Source: SIG471 sp045638565 (GTDB taxonomy: Bacteria; Bacillota; Clostridia; Oscillospirales; Butyricicoccaceae). From it: a stretch of 34,850 nucleotides of DNA. The stretch lies in NCBI GenBank assembly GCA_045638565.1, contig JAZUBN010000013.1, forward strand, positions 1-34,850. Direction: 5' to 3'. Under the pieces are notes generated by a model that saw only the letters and a program-made list of their open reading frames with translations, did no database searches and was not told the DNA's origin. Shown piece by piece: positions 13,740-20,930 of this stretch; the first letter of the stretch is position 1, and each line of letters begins with the position of its first letter. Position numbers and translations under genes: made by a program.

Positions 13740-14594
13740 TTATGTATTTCTGAACAGATTGAAGTATTGCTTAGGCGAAACGCCCTTGTATTTGATGAAC
13801 ATTTTGTAAAAATGAGAGTAAGTATTGAAGCCTGCCGAAAGCGCGGCATTTTCCAGCTTCATACCGTCAAAAACAAGCTCGGAAACCCTGATAAGCCTTT
13901 TCTGGATTATATACTCGGTAAGTGTCATGCCTGTGCTGTGGCGGAATATCTCGCCAAGCTGATAGCGGCTGACAGAGCAGGCCTCCATAACGGTGTCGTA
14001 GGTCAGCTTTTCGCCAAGATTTTCGTGGATGTAAAAGCATATTTTACGGATAAGCGGGTCGCTGTCATAGCTTTCGGCCGTATTCATGGATTTTCCTGCC
14101 GAATACAACTTTGTAAGCAGCTGCAGAATGGAAAGCTGCATCTCAATCTGCTGTATTTCGTCAGCCTCGCCTGTAAAATCATTCATTCGAGCCTTTATTT
14201 CATTCAATGCCGACAGCAGCGGAATACCGTCGTTTATAAGCTCAATTTTATTGCCCACACCGGGCGGACGCTTTTTGAATATGTCAAGCAAAGGAAGCCC
14301 TGCATTCCATACGGGTGAAATCACTGAAGGGGAAATGTATACAGAAACCCTCTCGTGCAGACCGCCCTGAGCGAAGGAAAAACGCCTCAGCTCATTGGCA
14401 CGGAGGATTATAATGTCCCCCTGATTAAGGTTATAGCAGTTGCCCTCCACAAAGCATTTTCCGGTTCCGTGAATAAGCGCTGTAATTGTGAAATATTCGC
14501 CGTAGTATTCTTCTATGCGGGTTGCGTGTCTGCCGTCGGCTTCAACAGTGTGTGAAACCTTGAAACGGTCGCCTTCAAATACAGTTCGCGACAT
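13740..14594 (-). CDS. AraC-family transcriptional regulator
   Basis: A 284-residue regulator. The N-terminal half contains a cupin-type sensor (HGTGKCFVEG, LNQGDIIIL at about 42-66). The C-terminal 100 residues form the double helix-turn-helix, ending in the AraC signature AALSAGFNTYSHFYKMFIKY and GVSPKQYF. The cupin sensor suggests a sugar or small-ligand inducer. It is the first gene of an operon with the phosphodiesterase and phosphatase genes, which it probably controls. AGGGGATG precedes the ATG; a possible promoter with TTGACT at 14651-14656 lies upstream. Confidence 0.93.
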   Translation of the reverse strand: MSRTVFEGDRFKVSHTVEADGRHATRIEEYYGEYFTITALIHGTGKCFVEGNCYNLNQGDIIILRANELRRFSFAQGGLHERVSVYISPSVISPVWNAGLPLLDIFKKRPPGVGNKIELINDGIPLLSALNEIKARMNDFTGEADEIQQIEMQLSILQLLTKLYSAGKSMNTAESYDSDPLIRKICFYIHENLGEKLTYDTVMEACSVSRYQLGEIFRHSTGMTLTEYIIQKRLIRVSELVFDGMKLENAALSAGFNTYSHFYKMFIKYKGVSPKQYFNLFRNT

Positions 14595-14708
14595 ATATTC
14601 ATCCCCTTATATACCTTCTTTAACTATAATTATCCTCATTGAATAGGAAAAGTCAATTTACAAAATGACAGAAAACATTTCAAATCTGCAGAAAACAGAG
14701 ATAAAACA

Positions 14709-14732
14709 AAAGGCGGTGAAAATCACCGCCTG
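14709..14732 (-). terminator. terminator of the yegP gene
   Basis: AGGCGGTGA / TCACCGCCT perfect 9-bp stem with a short loop; on the minus strand followed by TTTTGTTTTAT. Confidence 0.88.
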
Positions 14733-14744
14733 ATGGATTACTGA

Positions 14745-15110
14745 TTATTCGTGGATAACTTCTGCTTCAGGAGCATTCTTCTTAACGCTTTCAACGCCGT
14801 TAAGGCAGTTAGGCTTTGTTGTGTAGCCTTCGCTTGTTGCGATAACTTCGCCGTTTCTTGCCTTGAGACGGAAACGGAATTCGCCTGCCTTGTCAGCATA
14901 AACTTCAAACTTAGGATGCTTGATAACTTCGAAGTTTTCAACTGTCTGGTCTTCAACGCCGCCTACGCAGTTGTTCTTAACGCTTTCGATACCCTTGAGG
15001 CATGCAGCTTCTGTTGTGTAAACTTCACTTGTTGCGATAACCTGACCATTTGTTGCCTTAAGATCAAACTTAACGCCTGTATTAGTCTTTCTTACTACGA
15101 ACTTGCCCAT
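14745..15110 (-). CDS. yegP: YegP family protein, two tandem DUF1508 repeats
   Basis: A 121-residue cytoplasmic protein made of two repeats of about 50 residues. Each contains F-x-[FV]-x-L-K-A-x-N-G-[QE]-V-I-A-T-S-E-x-Y-T-T and a following C-L-x-G-[IV]-E-S-V-K. This is the DUF1508 / YegP fold, known structurally but without a settled biochemical role. Strong bias toward preferred codons suggests high expression. It is 30 nt downstream of the PH-like gene with its own AGGAGG site. Confidence 0.92.
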   Translation of the reverse strand: MGKFVVRKTNTGVKFDLKATNGQVIATSEVYTTEAACLKGIESVKNNCVGGVEDQTVENFEVIKHPKFEVYADKAGEFRFRLKARNGEVIATSEGYTTKPNCLNGVESVKKNAPEAEVIHE

Positions 15111-15140
15111 AATTTCCTCCTATAAAATAAACAAAAATAA

Positions 15141-15545
15141 TTATTCGTGGTCGCCTTCTGCATCGTGGTCATCAAAGCCATCGATGTCGTCAGCCATATA
15201 TTCACGTGCGGAAACACGCTTTTTGTCACGTTCTTCCTCTACCATATCGGAGAGAAGGTTTTTGACATATTCGGCATTTTTGATTTTGAGAACATCAAAT
15301 TCCGGAGTGGATTTGTCTGCTGTGCAGCAGTGGATAGTGCCAAGTCCCCATATTCTCTGCCAGAATGAACGGTTGAGTGTGAGGTCCATAATGCGGTAAA
15401 GACGAACTTCCTCTTCTTTTTTGTTAAGGAAGCCCGATTCGATGAGAAGCTTGTCCTTTGTCAGCTTGTAGGTTGTAAATGTCCATGGAAGACCAAAAAT
15501 AGTGCGCTTTTTGTCTTTCCATACATATTGAGTAGTGTTTTCCAT
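15141..15545 (-). CDS. PH-domain-like (bPH/YdbT-type) protein with acidic tail
   Basis: A 134-residue protein. Residues about 8-95 fit a bacterial Pleckstrin-homology-like domain: FTTYKLTKDKLLIESGFLNKKEEEVRLYRIMDL, here broken as FTTYKLTKDKLL and EEEVRLYRIMDL, with RIWGLGTIHC in the middle. The C-terminal 20 residues are acidic (DDIDGFDDHDAEGDHE). Unlike most bPH_2 proteins there is no membrane segment. ATG 15543-15545 follows GGAGG; the open frame continues upstream into tRNA sequence, which is not coding. Likely cotranscribed with yegP. Function unknown. Confidence 0.8.
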   Translation of the reverse strand: MENTTQYVWKDKKRTIFGLPWTFTTYKLTKDKLLIESGFLNKKEEEVRLYRIMDLTLNRSFWQRIWGLGTIHCCTADKSTPEFDVLKIKNAEYVKNLLSDMVEEERDKKRVSAREYMADDIDGFDDHDAEGDHE

Positions 15546-15690
15546 GCGAAATCCTCCGCTTTTACTTTGTATGAGTAAATAATACCACACTTCAAGGTAA
15601 ATTTCCATAGTTTTAATATAGAAATATATAATATTTTGTGAAAGATGTGCAAAATGAAAGAAGGAGGATATGAACGCCTGAGCAAAAAAT

Positions 15691-15717
15691 AAACCCGATA
15701 CATACGTACCGGGTTTT
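15691..15717 (-). terminator. terminator after tRNA-fMet
   Basis: AAACCCG and CGGGTTT arms around a partly self-complementary loop; on the minus strand followed by ATTTTTTGC. It lies just after the 3' CCA of the tRNA gene. Confidence 0.8.
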
Positions 15718-15721
15718 CTTA

Positions 15722-15798
<77 letters not shown>

Positions 15799-15828
15799 AT
15801 ATTTATTTGTTCGCTTGATTGCTTATTT

Positions 15829-15857
15829 ATTATAGCACTGTGCGAAGCGTTTGTCAA
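15829..15857 (-). promoter_or_regulatory. consensus promoter of tRNA-fMet
   Basis: Minus strand: TTGACA (15852-15857), 17-bp spacer, TATAAT (15829-15834), 30 nt before the tRNA. Perfect match to the sigma-A consensus, as expected for a stable RNA gene. Confidence 0.93.
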
Positions 15858-15915
15858 CACTTTTTTTCGCTTTTTTGAAAAATATTTTCAGGACAAAAGC
15901 ACGATGTTATAGACT

Positions 15916-15940
15916 AATTAAAAGCATATTGCATAAATAT
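15916..15940 (+). promoter_or_regulatory. shared AT-rich motif upstream of the GntP gene
   Basis: AATTAAAAGCAT, five bases, ATAAATAT, closely matching 17686-17709 upstream of the aminotransferase gene (AATTAAAAGCAT, four bases, ATAAATAT). It lies about 90 bp upstream of the gntP promoter. Related AAGCAT blocks appear at 16073-16081 and near 17650. The rest of 15858-16026 is AT-rich with no gene. An operator or UP-like element is inferred. Confidence 0.5.
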
Positions 15941-16026
15941 ACTGTATCTATATGGTAGTATTATATAAATGAATGACCATTGTTTAGCATTTTTAGATAA
16001 AAAACGCTATTGGCATATTAAAAATG

Positions 16027-16055
16027 TTGACAAAATATGGTCTATAATGTATAAT
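16027..16055 (+). promoter_or_regulatory. consensus promoter of the GntP permease gene
   Basis: TTGACA (16027-16032), 17-bp spacer, TATAAT (16050-16055). The leader of about 110 nt contains a GCCTAAGGAGGC hairpin; no known riboswitch is recognised. Confidence 0.85.
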
Positions 16056-16171
16056 ATTATCATAAAAATGCGTAAAAGCATGCCTAAGGAGGCTTGATAA
16101 ACTCGTTTACTTTTTGATCCGTCAAACTTATTCACAGCAAATTAAAAAAAAGAAAGGGAAGGTTTATTGTT

Positions 16172-17533
16172 ATGCCAGAAGCTGGTTTTGGTTCATTAAT
16201 AGTAATGCTCATCAGTATTGCGATCCTCGTAACACTGATTATGAAGCTTAAGATTCATCCTGTTTACGCTCTTATTTTCACAGGCGTAATCGCAGCACTT
16301 GGTTTCGGTTTCCCAATCGACCAGATTTTCTCCACTATCACAAGTGGCTTCGGTGGTACAATCGGTAATATCGGTATCGTTATTATCCTCGGCTGTGCTA
16401 TCGGTATCATTCTCGAAGATACAGGCGGCGCTCTCGTTCTCGCTAACACAATTCTTAAGGCTGTTGGTAAGAAGAACTCTGCTCTCGCTATGGCTCTCAC
16501 AGGCTATCTCGTATCTATCCCAGTATTCTCTGACTCCGCTATCGTTATCATGTCCCCAGTTGCTCGTGCTCTTTCCGCACGTGCAGGTGTTCCTCTCGTA
16601 GGTCTCCTCGGTGCTCTTAACGCTGGTATCCTTGCTACACATACAATGGTACCACCTACACCAGGTCCTCTCGCAGCAGCAGGTACACTCGGCGCTGACC
16701 TCGGCTTGGTAATCGTTCTCGGTCTCATTTCTTCCGCATTCTACACACTCGCAGCATCCCTCTTCTGTAACTCCAAGTACATGCTCAACAAGTACCCAGC
16801 AGTTGCTAAGATGGACGGTGTTGATAAGGCTCAGGGCGATGAATTCATCCTCAAGGGCAAGGACGGCAAGCCATTGCCATCCGCATTCCTTGCGTTTGCA
16901 TCTATCCTCGTTCCAGTTATCCTTATCTGTGCGCAGTCTTTCGGTAATATGTTCCTCCCAGCAGAATCCGGTTTGATTCCAATTCTTACATTTATCGGTA
17001 ACCCAATCTTTGCTCTCTTCGTTGGTGTTGTTATCGCTCTCTTCCTCGATAAGAGCAGACTCACACTTGATCAGATGTATAAGTGGTTCTCTGATTCTGT
17101 TGAAGAATCCGGCTTTATCATTCTCGCAACTGGTGCAGCTGGCGCATTCGGTGGCGTACTTAAGGCATCCGGCGTTGGTACATACCTCGGCAACCTCATT
17201 GCTTCCACAGCAATCCCAGCCGTATTCGTACCATTCCTCGTTTCCGTACTCCTCTCCGTTGCTAACGGTTCCGCAACTGTTGCTCTTACAACAGGTTCTG
17301 CTATCTTGCTCCCATTGGTTGAACCATTGGGTCTCAGCCCTGTTATCGCAACTCTTTCCATCGCTGCAGGTTCCTCCTTCTTCTATCATGCAAATGCATC
17401 CCACTTCTGGGTTGTTCTTAAGTCCAACGACGACTTGCCAATGAACGAAGGTTACGAACTCGTATCTGTTGCTACAGCTATCGGTGCTGTTGCAGGTATG
17501 ATCGGTGTTTGGATTATGTCTTTCATCTTCTAA
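16172..17533 (+). CDS. GntP family permease
   Basis: A 453-residue polytopic membrane protein (about 12-14 hydrophobic helices) of the gluconate:H+ symporter family, whose members import gluconate, fructuronate, D-serine, glycerate or similar small acids. Family blocks are visible: IKIHP-like KLKIHPVYAL at the N terminus, FGGTIGNIGIVIILGCAIG, LVSIPVFSDSAIVIMSP, ATHTMVPPTPGPLAAAGTLG and the C-terminal GSSFFYHANASHFWVV. Codon use is extremely biased (CTC, ATC, CCA, TCC), so it is probably one of the most abundant transporters. The ribosome binding site AAGGGAAGG is rather far from the ATG. Substrate is not decided by sequence; the next gene, an aminotransferase, hints at a hydroxy- or amino-acid such as glycerate or serine. 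Confidence 0.94.
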   Translation: MPEAGFGSLIVMLISIAILVTLIMKLKIHPVYALIFTGVIAALGFGFPIDQIFSTITSGFGGTIGNIGIVIILGCAIGIILEDTGGALVLANTILKAVGKKNSALAMALTGYLVSIPVFSDSAIVIMSPVARALSARAGVPLVGLLGALNAGILATHTMVPPTPGPLAAAGTLGADLGLVIVLGLISSAFYTLAASLFCNSKYMLNKYPAVAKMDGVDKAQGDEFILKGKDGKPLPSAFLAFASILVPVILICAQSFGNMFLPAESGLIPILTFIGNPIFALFVGVVIALFLDKSRLTLDQMYKWFSDSVEESGFIILATGAAGAFGGVLKASGVGTYLGNLIASTAIPAVFVPFLVSVLLSVANGSATVALTTGSAILLPLVEPLGLSPVIATLSIAAGSSFFYHANASHFWVVLKSNDDLPMNEGYELVSVATAIGAVAGMIGVWIMSFIF

Positions 17534-17543
17534 TAAAAAACAC

Positions 17544-17619
17544 ATTTGCCTATCAATATTTTGACGGATATTAGGTAATAAAGCAAATGATGGGCAGGTT
17601 CATTTTTGTTCCTGCCCAT
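17544..17619 (+). terminator. structured 3' region and terminator of the GntP gene
   Basis: CATTTGC (17544-17550) pairs with GCAAATG (17583-17589), closing an imperfect hairpin with inner CCTA/TAGG pairing. Directly after it, ATGGGCAGG (17590-17598) pairs with CCTGCCCAT (17611-17619). The T run is weak. Confidence 0.65.
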
Positions 17620-17685
17620 TATTAGTATTTGCAGTTCCCGCTTAAATTATAAGCATTTAAATAAACAAATCAGTCTTATATAAGC

Positions 17686-17709
17686 AATTAAAAGCATTTT
17701 TATAAATAT
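17686..17709 (+). promoter_or_regulatory. shared AT-rich motif upstream of the aminotransferase gene
   Basis: Second copy of the AATTAAAAGCAT ... ATAAATAT motif, ending 32 bp before the ATG and followed by TATACT at 17713-17718, a possible -10. The proximity to the start makes an operator overlapping the promoter plausible. Confidence 0.5.
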
Positions 17710-17741
17710 GAGTATACTTATTTAAAGAAAGGAATACCATT

Positions 17742-18896
17742 ATGATTAACAGAAAGATCGTTATGATCCCAGGCCCAACACCAGTAGTACGTTCCATCCA
17801 GGATCAGATGGGCAGAGACACATGCGCATTCGGCGACGCACAGTTCGTAAAGGATTACAAGGAAGTAATCGAAGGCGTAAAGGAAATGTTCCAGTGCGAT
17901 GGTCAGGCATTCGTACTCGCAGGCTCCGGCACAATGGCAATGGAAATGGCAATCGCTAACTCCACAAAGTCCGGCGACAATATGCTCATCGTATCCCACG
18001 GCTTCTTCGGTGACCGCTTCCTCGACGTTATCAAGAGAAAGGGTATCAATGTAGATATCATGCAGAGCGAATGGGGCAAGGTATTCACAGCAGAAGAAAT
18101 CAAGGCACAGCTCCAGAAGAAGAACTATGCAGCAATGACAGTAACACACGTTGATACAGCAACAGGCGCAAAGGCAGACATCGAAGCAATCGGCGAAATG
18201 ATGAAGGAATTCCCAAATACAATCTACATCGTAGACGGCGTAGCAGCATCTGCAGGTATCGATGAAAGAATGACAGACATGAACATCGACATCATTCTTA
18301 CAGGTTCCCAGAAGGCATTCGGCGTAGCACCAGGTCTCGCAATCCTCTGCGCAAACCAGAAGTCCCTTGCAAGAAGAAAGGAACTCGGCGATACAATTCC
18401 AGAATACTTCATCGATTACGAAAAGTGGATTCCAATCATGAACGATCCATCCAAGTATTTCGGTACACCAGCAATCAACCTCATCTGGGCAATGCAGGAA
18501 TCCCTCCGCATCATCAAGGCAGAAGGCCTCGAAAACCGTTATGCACGTCATAAGAAGATCTCCGCAGCAATGCGCGCAGGTCTCAAGGCTCTCGGCTTCT
18601 CCATCCTTGCAGAAGAAGGCCACCAGGCAGAAACACTCTCCAACGTTCTTTACATGGACGGCGTAGACGATGTAATGTTCCGTAACCTCGTTCAGGAAGA
18701 AGGCATCATCGTAGCAGGCGGTCTCGCAGCATATGCAGGCAAGATGTTCAGAATCGGCCACATGGGTAATGTAGATACACATGATCTCATCTCCTCCATG
18801 GCAGCAATCGAAAGAACAATGTACAGAATGAACCTTCTCAAGAAGGAAGAACTCGGTAAGGGCGTTGCAGTTCTTATGCAGGGTCTCGTTGACTAA
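17742..18896 (+). CDS. class V aminotransferase (alanine/serine/ureidoglycine-glyoxylate aminotransferase family)
   Basis: A 384-residue PLP enzyme of the AGXT/PucG group. The start NRKIVMIPGPTPV is typical. GSGTMAMEMA (61-70) is the cofactor phosphate loop, Asp165 in IVDGV contacts the pyridine nitrogen and Lys191 in TGSQKAFG forms the Schiff base. The family exchanges an amino group between alanine, serine or ureidoglycine and glyoxylate, pyruvate or hydroxypyruvate. Codon use is extreme (almost only GCA for Ala, GTA for Val, CCA, TCC, CTC), implying very high expression. No purine-degradation genes are visible, so serine/glycerate or alanine/glyoxylate exchange is more likely than ureidoglycine; this is inference. 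AAGAAAGGA precedes the ATG. Confidence 0.93.
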   Translation: MINRKIVMIPGPTPVVRSIQDQMGRDTCAFGDAQFVKDYKEVIEGVKEMFQCDGQAFVLAGSGTMAMEMAIANSTKSGDNMLIVSHGFFGDRFLDVIKRKGINVDIMQSEWGKVFTAEEIKAQLQKKNYAAMTVTHVDTATGAKADIEAIGEMMKEFPNTIYIVDGVAASAGIDERMTDMNIDIILTGSQKAFGVAPGLAILCANQKSLARRKELGDTIPEYFIDYEKWIPIMNDPSKYFGTPAINLIWAMQESLRIIKAEGLENRYARHKKISAAMRAGLKALGFSILAEEGHQAETLSNVLYMDGVDDVMFRNLVQEEGIIVAGGLAAYAGKMFRIGHMGNVDTHDLISSMAAIERTMYRMNLLKKEELGKGVAVLMQGLVD

Positions 18897-18919
18897 TTAT
18901 TTTATATTAAAAAACATCT

Positions 18920-18945
18920 AAAGGGCGGAAAACCCTCCGCCCTTT
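18920..18945 (+). terminator. terminator between aminotransferase and cupin genes
   Basis: AAAGGGCGG (18920-18928) and CCGCCCTTT (18937-18945), perfect 9-bp stem, short T-rich tail. Partial read-through would let the cupin gene share the aminotransferase promoter, as no separate promoter is obvious. Confidence 0.8.
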
Positions 18946-18969
18946 GTTATTAAAAACGGAGGTTTTATT

Positions 18970-19320
18970 ATGAGAAGACTTGAAAAGGATATGACAATCG
19001 ACGTAAAGGAAAACTTCCTCGGCGGCGAAGGCACAACAACAATCAGAAAGTACATCAATCCTGACGAATTCGGCGGCGCAGGCAGAATGTTTGCACAGTT
19101 CGTAATCAGCGTTGGCGGCTCCATCGGCGTTCACGAACATAAGGGTGAACAGGAAGTTTACCACATCACAGAAGGTAAGGGCGAATACACAGATAACGGC
19201 GAAGTTTACGAAGTTGGTGTAGGCGATACACTCGCTTGCTTCGATGGCGGCTCCCACGGTATCAAGAATATCGGTGACTGCGAACTCAAGTACACAGCTC
19301 TCATCACATTTGTTAAGTAA
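18970..19320 (+). CDS. small cupin-domain protein
   Basis: A 116-residue single-cupin protein. Motif 1 is complete: His55-x-His57, Glu62 and the Gly-rich turn in HITEGKG; motif 2 is VGDTLACFDGGSHGIKN with His96, so a 3-His/1-Glu metal site is present. Small stand-alone cupins act as isomerases, dioxygenases or ligand sensors. It lies 73 bp after the aminotransferase gene and shares its codon bias, so the two probably serve one process. The substrate is unknown. ACGGAGG precedes the ATG. Confidence 0.9.
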   Translation: MRRLEKDMTIDVKENFLGGEGTTTIRKYINPDEFGGAGRMFAQFVISVGGSIGVHEHKGEQEVYHITEGKGEYTDNGEVYEVGVGDTLACFDGGSHGIKNIGDCELKYTALITFVK

Positions 19321-19332
19321 TTAAAACCAACG

Positions 19333-19362
19333 AAAAAGGCTTCCTTTACGGGAGCCTTTTTA
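19333..19362 (+). terminator. terminator of the cupin gene
   Basis: AAAAAGGCTTCC, TTTAC, GGGAGCCTTTTT with one G-U pair. Confidence 0.9.
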
Positions 19363-19386
19363 ATTTTGCACGCAGCAGTTTTTTGA

Positions 19387-19415
19387 TGTAGGGGCGGGTT
19401 TCCATGCCCGCCCGA
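19387..19415. repeat. dispersed palindromic repeat, family B copy 2
   Basis: GTAGGGGCGGG TTTCCAT GCCCGCCCG, nearly the same as 4661-4690. Located in the 250-bp gap after the cupin gene, which is otherwise AT-rich and without a visible gene. Confidence 0.65.
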
Positions 19416-19571
19416 AAATATCATACGCACATTATTTCAATATCCACATAGTATATCTCAGGAAACGGAAAAATCTGAAAGTAATCAGCGGCTGCTCATA
19501 AGGCTGTAACAAAAATCCGAATCCCGAATAGTATGTAATGTAAACTTAATTTCCAAACGGAGGTACTTACT

Positions 19572-19796
19572 ATGATGAATTGTAATAATAACTGTTGCTG
19601 CAATAATCCTTGCAACAATATGTGCGGCGCAAATCAGAACGGCATTTTCGGCAACAATTACGAGGCTTTCTGGATCATCGTCGTTATCGCTATCGTGATC
19701 ATCTGGGTCCACTGCTGCACAAACAACAACGGAGGCGGCTTTATGCCAAACAATAACAACAACTGCTGCTGCGGCAATATGAATATGTGCTGTTAA
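19572..19796 (+). CDS. Cys/Asn-rich single-pass membrane microprotein
   Basis: A 74-residue protein with 13 Cys and 22 Asn. Residues 33-46 (FWIIVVIAIVIIWV) form one membrane helix; both flanks carry CCC clusters (8-10, 65-67), CC pairs (48-49, 73-74) and poly-Asn runs, so the protein is nearly symmetrical around the helix. It recalls small Cys- or Gly-rich coat/sporulation proteins of Firmicutes in style but matches none that I can name. A CGGAGG site lies eight bases upstream and a perfect terminator follows, so it is a real monocistronic gene. Metal binding or disulfide cross-linking is a guess from composition. Confidence 0.82.
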   Translation: MMNCNNNCCCNNPCNNMCGANQNGIFGNNYEAFWIIVVIAIVIIWVHCCTNNNGGGFMPNNNNNCCCGNMNMCC

Positions 19797-19816
19797 TCTG
19801 GGTACATAGAAAAATG

Positions 19817-19840
19817 GCGGAGGATATCCTCCGCTTTTTT
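19817..19840 (+). terminator. terminator of the Cys/Asn-rich gene
   Basis: GCGGAGGAT/ATCCTCCGC perfect palindrome followed by TTTTTT. Confidence 0.92.
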
Positions 19841-19856
19841 CTTTTACTTTCTTAAA

Positions 19857-19911
19857 AGCCTCCCTTGTGCAAAGGGAGGGGGACCATCGTAAGATGGTGG
19901 AGGGATTGTTG
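19857..19911 (+). repeat. dispersed palindromic repeat, family A copy 3
   Basis: CCTCCCTTTG-type stem (GCCTCCCTTGTGC with AAAGGGAGG), then GGGGGACCAT CGTA AGATGGT and GGAGGGATTGT. This variant subtype also occurs at 22046 and 23112. Confidence 0.7.
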
Positions 19912-19930
19912 TATAAATTGAACATTTTAT

Positions 19931-19959
19931 TTGACAAAACCCTATGCTTGTATTATTAT
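19931..19959 (+). promoter_or_regulatory. promoter of the double GNAT gene
   Basis: TTGACA (19931-19936), 17-bp spacer, TATTAT (19954-19959), 36 nt before the ATG. Confidence 0.8.
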
Positions 19960-19995
19960 ATATACATAATATAAATCATAAGGAAGGGTAAAATT

Positions 19996-20820
19996 ATGAT
20001 TACAACAAGAAAAGCTACATTTGACGATCTTGACGAAATGCTGACAGTTGAAGCAGCTTCTATAAAGGGCAACCACTATCTCGAAGGCGTTCACAAGGAA
20101 TTCTTCACAGACCCTGTGGGCGAAATGATTGTCGCTGAAGACGACGGCATACTCTGCGGTATCGGCAAAATCACATTCCAGTATAACGGCGATGCATGGC
20201 TTGAAATCCTCCGTGTCCATCCGGACCACCAGAATAAGGGCGTCGGCAAGGCTATCTGGAAGAGATATATGGAAGTTGCAGCAATGCGCCATCCACAGTA
20301 CATTCGTATGTACACAGGCACAGGCAATAAGACTTCCCGTCATATCGCTGAGCTCAACGGCGTTGACCGTGCATTTATGTATTCCGAATGCTTCGAATAT
20401 ACAGAGGAAGCTCTTGAAGTAATCGGCTGGGAACCTATGACATTCGAACAGGTCAAGGACAAGATTTCTGAAATCAGAAACGCATGGGGCAATTATTCCT
20501 GCTATAACAGAACATTCTATGCCCTTGATGTGCCATTTGTTAAGGCTATGTGTGAAGAAGGCAAGATGTTCACAGACGGCGAAAACATCGTTTCCGTCGG
20601 CGCGCGTTTCCTGCCTGAAAGAGGCTATAACCTGGGCTTTATGCTGGGAGATTACGAAAAGTGCATCAGATTTGCTCTCTGGCACGCACATAAGAACGAC
20701 GTTCCAAAGCTGGCTATTATGCACAGAACAGCCGACAAGAAGATAAGAGCGCTCACAGAAAGAATGGGCTTCGAATATCTCCCATCCGACCTCCTTATGA
20801 TGGAAGGCGACTTCGAATAA
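19996..20820 (+). CDS. GNAT-family N-acetyltransferase, probable tandem GNAT
   Basis: A 274-residue protein. The first half is a clear GNAT domain with the acetyl-CoA loop RVHPDHQNKGVGKAIW (73-88, Q-x-x-G-x-G). The second half (about 150-274) contains FALWHAHKNDVPKLAIM and a closing ALTERMGFEYLPS, matching the last strands of a second, degenerate GNAT fold without its own loop. Substrate unknown; members acetylate amines of antibiotics, polyamines or proteins. Monocistronic, with own promoter and terminator. Confidence 0.88.
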   Translation: MITTRKATFDDLDEMLTVEAASIKGNHYLEGVHKEFFTDPVGEMIVAEDDGILCGIGKITFQYNGDAWLEILRVHPDHQNKGVGKAIWKRYMEVAAMRHPQYIRMYTGTGNKTSRHIAELNGVDRAFMYSECFEYTEEALEVIGWEPMTFEQVKDKISEIRNAWGNYSCYNRTFYALDVPFVKAMCEEGKMFTDGENIVSVGARFLPERGYNLGFMLGDYEKCIRFALWHAHKNDVPKLAIMHRTADKKIRALTERMGFEYLPSDLLMMEGDFE

Positions 20821-20837
20821 TATCTCATAAAAACACA

Positions 20838-20863
20838 AGCCACCCAATCGGGTGGCTTTTTTC
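20838..20863 (+). terminator. terminator of the GNAT gene
   Basis: GCCACCC AATC GGGTGGC TTTTTT. Confidence 0.92.
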
Positions 20864-20864
20864 T

Positions 20865-20925
20865 GCCTTCCCCTTGAGGGGAAGGTGTCAGCGAAGCTGA
20901 CGGATGAGGTGTAGGGCGTAGCCCG
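20865..20925 (+). repeat. dispersed palindromic repeat, family A copy 4
   Basis: CCTTCCCC TTGA GGGGAAGG stem as in 9501, then a different second stem GTCAGCGAAGCTGAC, GGATGAGGTGTAG and GGGC GTA GCCC. The stem sequences differ from copy 2 while pairing is kept. Confidence 0.72.
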
Positions 20926-20930
20926 TCTAT

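Noticed and set aside
16056..16171. Riboswitch in the GntP leader
   Set aside because: Only a small GCCTAAGGAGGC hairpin is seen; no known aptamer core or terminator/antiterminator switch is recognisable.
16196..17545. A 449-codon open frame antisense to the GntP gene
   Set aside because: The same codon-bias effect; unnaturally Cys- and Glu-rich product, no start signals. Similar antisense frames at 17718-18782 and 32643-33815 were dismissed for the same reason.
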